Shown here: piece after piece, positions 60,217 through 64,000 of the stretch
Numbering within the stretch: position 1 is the stretch's first letter
How the letters are laid out: every line of letters starts with the position of its first letter
NCBI GenBank assembly: GCA_948964545.1
Contig: CAREDV010000001.1
Location: forward strand, 434,001 to 498,000
Direction: 5' to 3'
From: an uncultured bacterium
Lineage (GTDB): Bacteria > Cyanobacteriota > Vampirovibrionia > Gastranaerophilales > Gastranaerophilaceae
DNA length: 64,000 nt
Made by a program: the position numbers and the translations under genes
Notes under the pieces: generated by a model
Seen by the model: only the letters and a program-made list of their open reading frames with translations
Told to the model about the DNA's origin: nothing
Databases searched by the model: none

Positions 60217-60268
60217 TTTACAAAGCTGAAAAGCCTTGCAGAATGCCTTATAGTATAGTATAGCATTG
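60217..60268 (+). promoter_or_regulatory. Promoter with degenerate TATAG pentanucleotide array (leader 3)
   Basis: TTTACA (60217-60222), 16-base spacer, CAGAAT (60239-60244), then GCCT and three TATAG units plus CATTG (60249-60268). The GCCT and array sit where the CATAG arrays do at 7579 and 41822. Confidence 0.5.
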
Positions 60269-60332
60269 TCCTATTAGCAAAAATTTATACGATTGTGTTT
60301 TTATATATAAGGTAGTCAAAAAAGGGAAAATT

Positions 60333-60749
60333 ATGTCATTAAGTGTAAATCCTGTAAATAATACAAATAAAGTTTCAAGTATTAAGAATATTGGTAAATC
60401 TGCGAATGTTTCGTTTAAATCGGAAATGCCTGATGATTCTTTTGAATCATATTCAGATGACAGATTAACTGTTAAAGATAAGCAGAAAATACTTAAAAAA
60501 GCGTGTGTAAAAGCAACAGGGTGGTCAATATTTGGCGGATTATTTTCAACCGCTTATTATGCATTACGTTCAGATGAAAAAATTGCCCGCAAATTTGGAC
60601 TGGATGTAAACAAAGATAAGTTTTTTATATTTCAAATTAAACACGAACAGACTATGTCTACCTTAATCGGAGCACTTCCTTTGTTTGGCGGTATAATCGG
60701 TTATATTATTGCAAAAAATAGAAATGTTGATAATATTGCTGTGGCATAA
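60333..60749 (+). CDS. Unknown protein with N-terminal VSFKS motif (138 aa)
   Basis: MSLSVNPVNNTNKVSS followed by SANVSFKSE (about 23-31), an Asn/Ser-rich N-terminus ending in the SFxx motif seen in other unknown proteins here. A charged helical part follows, then two hydrophobic segments (ATGWSIFGGLFSTAYYAL, about 61-78; TLIGALPLFGGIIGYIIA, about 110-127). AAAGGGAAA before the ATG; leader carries the TATAG array. It converges with the GHL10 gene two bases away. Function unknown. Confidence 0.68.
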   Translation: MSLSVNPVNNTNKVSSIKNIGKSANVSFKSEMPDDSFESYSDDRLTVKDKQKILKKACVKATGWSIFGGLFSTAYYALRSDEKIARKFGLDVNKDKFFIFQIKHEQTMSTLIGALPLFGGIIGYIIAKNRNVDNIAVA

Positions 60750-60751
60750 CT

Positions 60752-62680
60752 CTATTCCTTACCAAATATCCACCAGCCTTTTCGTTTTTCGCACTGCTGT
60801 TCATATCCATTAGTATTTTGTTTTATCGGTGAATGTGATGCGAATACGCTTTTTGACAGTGTATTAATATATTTATTGTTAAGGTGTGCGTAATCAAATA
60901 GAATTACACCATTTGCGTTAACTTTTCTTGCTTCATGGATTTGGCGGATTAAATCCTCTTCCGAGCCACCCATAAAGGTTACGAACAAACCTGCATAAAA
61001 ATCAGTATTGCCTGATTTTGCATTGATTACATCAGTCATCATTTTGTTTGCGGTTTTTGAATCGCAAGTTAAGAAAAGCGGAGTTAAACCGTTCAAGTAA
61101 CCTCTTGTTGACCATGTTTTCCAGTCTTGATGTTTTGAATTAAGAGCTGAAATTCTGTCGGGGAAAATTACAGCAGTTATGTAAGTATTTGTTCTCTTGC
61201 CGATTTGTCCAGCTTTTTTTACCATATTAGTAATCTGTTCTCTGCGGTAATTGTTCCAGTCCTGCCATAGCGGGTCGGTTTTTTTTAATGTTATAGGGTC
61301 TACTCCATATATCATAAAGAAATCATTTCTTGCATATTCTGTGTAGCCCCAGTTAGCACTTTCGTTTGAGCTTATGCAGTTAGGGTATCTTATATAATCA
61401 AGATTTATACCGTCTGGTTTATAGCGGGTTGCAATTTCTTCGAGAAGTTTTGTAATAAAGTCTTGAACATAGGGGTTTGCAGGGTCAAGAAAATAACCAT
61501 TATGTTCTGATGCTGAACGCGACGGTAATGTCAAGTCTGCATCTTTTTTGATTTTGTTGCCCCAGGAAGGATTCATTGCTAGTATGCTCTGTGGATTGCT
61601 ATCAGGGTTTTGGTTTCCTGCATAGAATGTTTCAAACCAGGTGTGAACTTTCATTCCACGTTTATGAGCTTCTCTAATCCAAATTTCAAGCGGGTCGATT
61701 CCTGCAAATTGTTCATATTGCGGTGTAAAACCATAAGCCTGCATTGTTTTGCTAGGGAAAATTGTTTTACCGTGGTAGTATGTTTCAATAAATATATTGT
61801 CTATTCCTGCGCATTTCAATTTATCAAGTGAGGCTTTAATATCATCTTCTGTTTTTTCGGTTGGGCGCAGCCAGATACCTTTAAGTTCCCCGTTTTTATA
61901 TGGAACTACACTTTTTAATGCATCATTTGACGCTTCGATTGCAGCTTGAGAGTATTTTTGAACTTCATCAGGATTTCTACGCGCTTTTTTTAAGTAATTT
62001 TTAGCATCATTTATATAGCTGTATGGTACTTTCCAGTTATAATCGGGACTTGTTGTGCGGTAGTATTCAAGCATTTGTTCGGCTTCGGAGATTTTCTTTT
62101 CTGATTCAAAAATGTAGCTTTCTGAGGTTGTGTAAGTATATATATGATTTGAAGTTTTATCTATATAAATTTTTGTACCGACTTTTATAGCTGAATTCAT
62201 CCAGGTTTTTGCTTTACCATGACCGCTTATTACGAGTCCGTCTTTAGGGATAAATGAATCAGCACCTGAAAGTTCTGTCACTGTATTCCCCTCTACAACA
62301 GCCTCTGCACCAAATTCATTTGTATTTGTTCTTGTTCCGTAATTCGGTGTATAAATTACGAGCTGATTAATTCCTCGTGCGCCAGGCAGATAGCTGCCTG
62401 TTCTATTTGTCAAAGCTGTAGGGTCAATTGCGTTAATCAAATTTTTTGTATAACTGAATACCACTTCACCTTTTGAGGGCTGATAGGGTTTATATACTGG
62501 AGGTAAGATTTCTTCAGGCAAATTGACTTCAATATAATCATTTTCTTGCGGTTTAGTATTTAAAATAAGCGGCTGAGTTTTTATTTCGCGTCTTGCTGTC
62601 AGAACTGTTGTAAGTTCATCTGCATGGCATGCTAGATTTGCAATCAGCATTACTGCTATGATTATAATTATCTTTTTCAT
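60752..62680 (-). CDS. Secreted GHL10-family glycoside hydrolase-like protein
   Basis: 642 residues with a signal peptide (MKKIIIIIAVMLIANLACHA, cleaved near 20). An N-terminal domain (about 90-170) has phosphodiester-glycosidase-like features (INQLVIYTPNYGTRTNTNEFG; DGLVISGHGKAKTW). The GHL10 barrel starts near residue 265 (LKGIWLRPTEKTEDDIKASLDKLKCAGIDNIFIETYYHG). It contains MKVHTWFETFYAG, YFLDPANPYVQDFI and the characteristic PDGINLDYIRYP (about 434-445). Family members probably act on cell-wall or surface glycans. AGGGAG before the ATG. Four bases downstream of the TPR gene, so part of the same operon. Confidence 0.9.
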   Translation of the reverse strand: MKKIIIIIAVMLIANLACHADELTTVLTARREIKTQPLILNTKPQENDYIEVNLPEEILPPVYKPYQPSKGEVVFSYTKNLINAIDPTALTNRTGSYLPGARGINQLVIYTPNYGTRTNTNEFGAEAVVEGNTVTELSGADSFIPKDGLVISGHGKAKTWMNSAIKVGTKIYIDKTSNHIYTYTTSESYIFESEKKISEAEQMLEYYRTTSPDYNWKVPYSYINDAKNYLKKARRNPDEVQKYSQAAIEASNDALKSVVPYKNGELKGIWLRPTEKTEDDIKASLDKLKCAGIDNIFIETYYHGKTIFPSKTMQAYGFTPQYEQFAGIDPLEIWIREAHKRGMKVHTWFETFYAGNQNPDSNPQSILAMNPSWGNKIKKDADLTLPSRSASEHNGYFLDPANPYVQDFITKLLEEIATRYKPDGINLDYIRYPNCISSNESANWGYTEYARNDFFMIYGVDPITLKKTDPLWQDWNNYRREQITNMVKKAGQIGKRTNTYITAVIFPDRISALNSKHQDWKTWSTRGYLNGLTPLFLTCDSKTANKMMTDVINAKSGNTDFYAGLFVTFMGGSEEDLIRQIHEARKVNANGVILFDYAHLNNKYINTLSKSVFASHSPIKQNTNGYEQQCEKRKGWWIFGKE

Positions 62681-62683
62681 TTC

Positions 62684-63316
62684 TTACTCCCTGTAATATC
62701 CCGATTGTCTGTATTCTTTTTCATCTAGTGAACGGATTTTTTTTTGAAGCTCGGTTGAGGGCTTCATAGAATATGATACATCATAAAATTTTTTTGCGTT
62801 ACTTAAATCTGCAAATTTTTCATAAATTGTTGCAAGTCTTAAATTTAGAGTATATTTATTTCTGAATCCGTTATTATATGCGACATTATAATGATATAAA
62901 GCTTTTTTGTATTCGTTTCGTTTGTAAAAAAATTCACCATAATAAAAATTTGCAGCTGGGTCTTTAAAATTTATATTTATTGCTTTGCAAAAATTTTCTT
63001 TTGCAAGCCGCGGTTTATTAGTTTCATCATAAATTCTGCCAAGCTGTACATAAGGTTCAATTCTTGTATTGTCGACTTTTGTCAGAATATAATATTTGCC
63101 TGAAGCGTAGTTGAGGAATTGTTCTTTGCTTTCAGGTGTTGTGCTTTTTTTGTATCTGACAAAATAGTTGTCTGCTTCTTTTTGAATTTGGTTAAAGTTT
63201 AGTTTTTTATAATCAAACAGCACAGAATTATATTCAATCTTTCCCGATTGAAGTGCGAATGAGGTGTTTATGGTGAAAAATATTGCTGTTAAAACTAATA
63301 AATTCTTATAAATCAT
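62684..63316 (-). CDS. Secreted TPR protein
   Basis: 210 residues from the ATG at 63316 (MIYKNLLVLTAIFFTINTSFA, signal peptide cleaved near 21); a start 11 codons earlier would place extra residues before the signal peptide and is less likely. TPR-like helices from about 75 to 200 (PYVQLGRIYDETNKPRLAKENFCKAI; AANFYYGEFFYKRNEYKKALYHYNVAY; LNLRLATIYEKFADLSNAKKFYDVSY). TPRs scaffold protein contacts in the periplasm. The start overlaps the end of the upstream small secreted protein by 11 bases, and it precedes the GHL10 gene. Confidence 0.82.
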   Translation of the reverse strand: MIYKNLLVLTAIFFTINTSFALQSGKIEYNSVLFDYKKLNFNQIQKEADNYFVRYKKSTTPESKEQFLNYASGKYYILTKVDNTRIEPYVQLGRIYDETNKPRLAKENFCKAININFKDPAANFYYGEFFYKRNEYKKALYHYNVAYNNGFRNKYTLNLRLATIYEKFADLSNAKKFYDVSYSMKPSTELQKKIRSLDEKEYRQSGYYRE

Positions 63317-63626
63317 CGAAAGTTGGTGAAGTTTTAATATCATGGTCATTCATGAATGAATGGTCATCCAATGACGGGTCAATATACATGAAAACTCGTC
63401 TGACAAATTTAACAGCAGGATTTTGGTACATTTTATTTTCAACAGGTTCAGCCAGAGGTTCACCGTTAGATTTTGCTCTGACTTTTTGAGCTGCATTAAT
63501 AGTTGCTGTTGAGTAACCGTTATTTCTCAAATAATCAGGACTAACTGTATCTTCAACGGTTAATTCCGCAAACGACGGTAATGCGAATAATATTAATAAA
63601 CCTGTAATTAAAAATCTTTTTTTCAT
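63306..63626 (-). CDS. Small secreted protein of unknown function
   Basis: 106 residues from the ATG at 63626 (MKKRFLITGLLILFALPSFA, signal peptide); GAGGTGG lies six bases upstream, and a GTG two codons earlier falls inside that ribosome site. The mature part is short: ELTVEDTVSPDYLRNNGYS and NPAVKFVRRVFMYIDPSLDD. No family recognised. First gene of an operon with the TPR protein and the GHL10 hydrolase, so a role in the same envelope process is likely. Confidence 0.72.
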   Translation of the reverse strand: MKKRFLITGLLILFALPSFAELTVEDTVSPDYLRNNGYSTATINAAQKVRAKSNGEPLAEPVENKMYQNPAVKFVRRVFMYIDPSLDDHSFMNDHDIKTSPTFDDL

Positions 63627-63754
63627 TTCCACCTCAGTTGTAATTATAATACATTTTTCAGTAGTTACAAAGATATTATAAATTCTTTACAAAAATTCTG
63701 CCATATATTATTCGTATGATTTTATTATGATTTTGCGGAAAATTTAAAATTTTT

Positions 63755-64000
63755 CTAGCAAAATATTCCAGCATCCTTCATAATCTCTTCCAGCTTTTCA
63801 AGAAGTTGATTTTCTGGAACTTTTGCAATAATTTCGCCTTTTTTGAAAACAATTCCCTCTCCTACTCCTCCTGCAATGCCAAAATCTGCATGGCGTGCTT
63901 CTCCTGGGCCATTTACAGCACAGCCCATTGTCGCAATTGTTATCGGTTTATCAAGGTCTTTAAATCTTTCTTCAACTTTTTTGGCTAAACTGATTAAGTC
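63755..64000 (-). CDS. ispG: 4-hydroxy-3-methylbut-2-enyl diphosphate synthase IspG, C-terminal part
   Basis: Eighty-one codons plus stop are visible on the minus strand; the rest lies beyond the right edge. The sequence PITIATMGCAVNGPGEARHADFGIAGG is the diagnostic IspG (GcpE) C-terminal [4Fe-4S] region, with the cluster Cys in MGCAVNGPGE. It is followed by KKGEIIAKVPENQLLEKLEEI. IspG makes HMBPP in the MEP isoprenoid pathway, downstream of the dxs-like gene product in this window. The frame is intact to the window edge. The 128 bases between it and the small secreted gene are AT-rich; I see no clear terminator. Confidence 0.93.
   Translation of the reverse strand, partial: DLISLAKKVEERFKDLDKPITIATMGCAVNGPGEARHADFGIAGGVGEGIVFKKGEIIAKVPENQLLEKLEEIMKDAGIFC

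Overview
The window is AT-rich, densely coded bacterial chromosome from a Gram-negative-type, fermentative organism. An outer membrane is implied by kdsC (KDO for LPS), a beta-barrel porin next to a FocA channel, an AsmA-like protein, a Spy/CpxP-like periplasmic protein and many Sec signal peptides. My best guess is an uncultured gut Melainabacterium (Vampirovibrionia, order Gastranaerophilales). This rests on recognised family habits: lineage-restricted pilin-like proteins starting with FTLAEV, a cyanobacterial-style GHL10 glycosidase, DapL lysine synthesis, a group-4-hydrogenase-like membrane complex, and many large membrane proteins with no known domain. The assignment is an inference.

Layout. 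1-3400: end of an unknown membrane-protein gene, then uppP-queD-kdsC (minus) and two tiny plus-strand genes. 3.4-9.5 kb: an OadG-like subunit with an NhaD/ArsB-type Na+ transporter, a secreted unknown, an SplB-like radical SAM protein, a WG-repeat protein, and an EF-hand/LysM/YD-repeat protein behind a pentanucleotide-repeat leader. 9.5-15.1 kb: asmA-like, dxs-like, ilvE operon. 15.1-18.4 kb: XRE regulator, pilin-like protein, porin and focA. 19-26.2 kb: six-gene complex resembling hydrogenase-4 (HyfBCEFG plus a ferredoxin-HyfI fusion) whose large subunit lacks the [NiFe] cysteine ligands. 26.3-31.2 kb: dapL, two alpha/beta hydrolases divergent from a LysR regulator, and an unknown. 31.2-34.7 kb: LprI-like lysozyme inhibitor beside a frameshifted GH108 muramidase, a tRNA-Ser(GCT) with a duplicated 3' fragment, a DUF151 nuclease, small proteins and a DUF1858 protein. 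34.7-41.8 kb: large unknown membrane protein, trmFO, tandem 192-residue paralogues, an anti-sigma/ECF sigma/Spy-like stress module, and cysK. 41.8-46.2 kb: acidic unknown behind a second pentanucleotide leader, groESL, second pilin-like protein. 46.2-54.2 kb: peptide ABC transporter (binding protein and two permeases), MgtC-like protein, and a 1138-residue repeat protein. 54.2-64 kb: sensorless histidine kinase and NarL-type regulator, rmuC, pyrF, comEC, an unknown, GHL10 glycosidase, TPR protein, small secreted protein, and the 3' end of ispG.

How the genes fit together. Envelope building (uppP, kdsC, asmA-like, porin, GHL10), isoprenoids (dxs-like, ispG), amino acids (ilvE, dapL, cysK), tRNA modification (queD, trmFO) and ion or energy coupling (Na+ transporter, the hydrogenase-like complex, FocA) dominate. 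There are no clusters of phage structural genes, transposases or CRISPR arrays.

Four sequence-level themes stand out. (1) At about thirteen genes a -10 hexamer ends exactly six bases before the start codon, which predicts leaderless mRNAs. (2) Three genes carry a CATAG/TATAG pentanucleotide array just after the -10 box. (3) Several unrelated proteins without signal peptides share a short N-terminal polar segment ending in an S-F-[KTS]-[GAS]-like motif. (4) The hydrogenase-like complex is structurally complete on the membrane side but has lost the Ni-Fe site.
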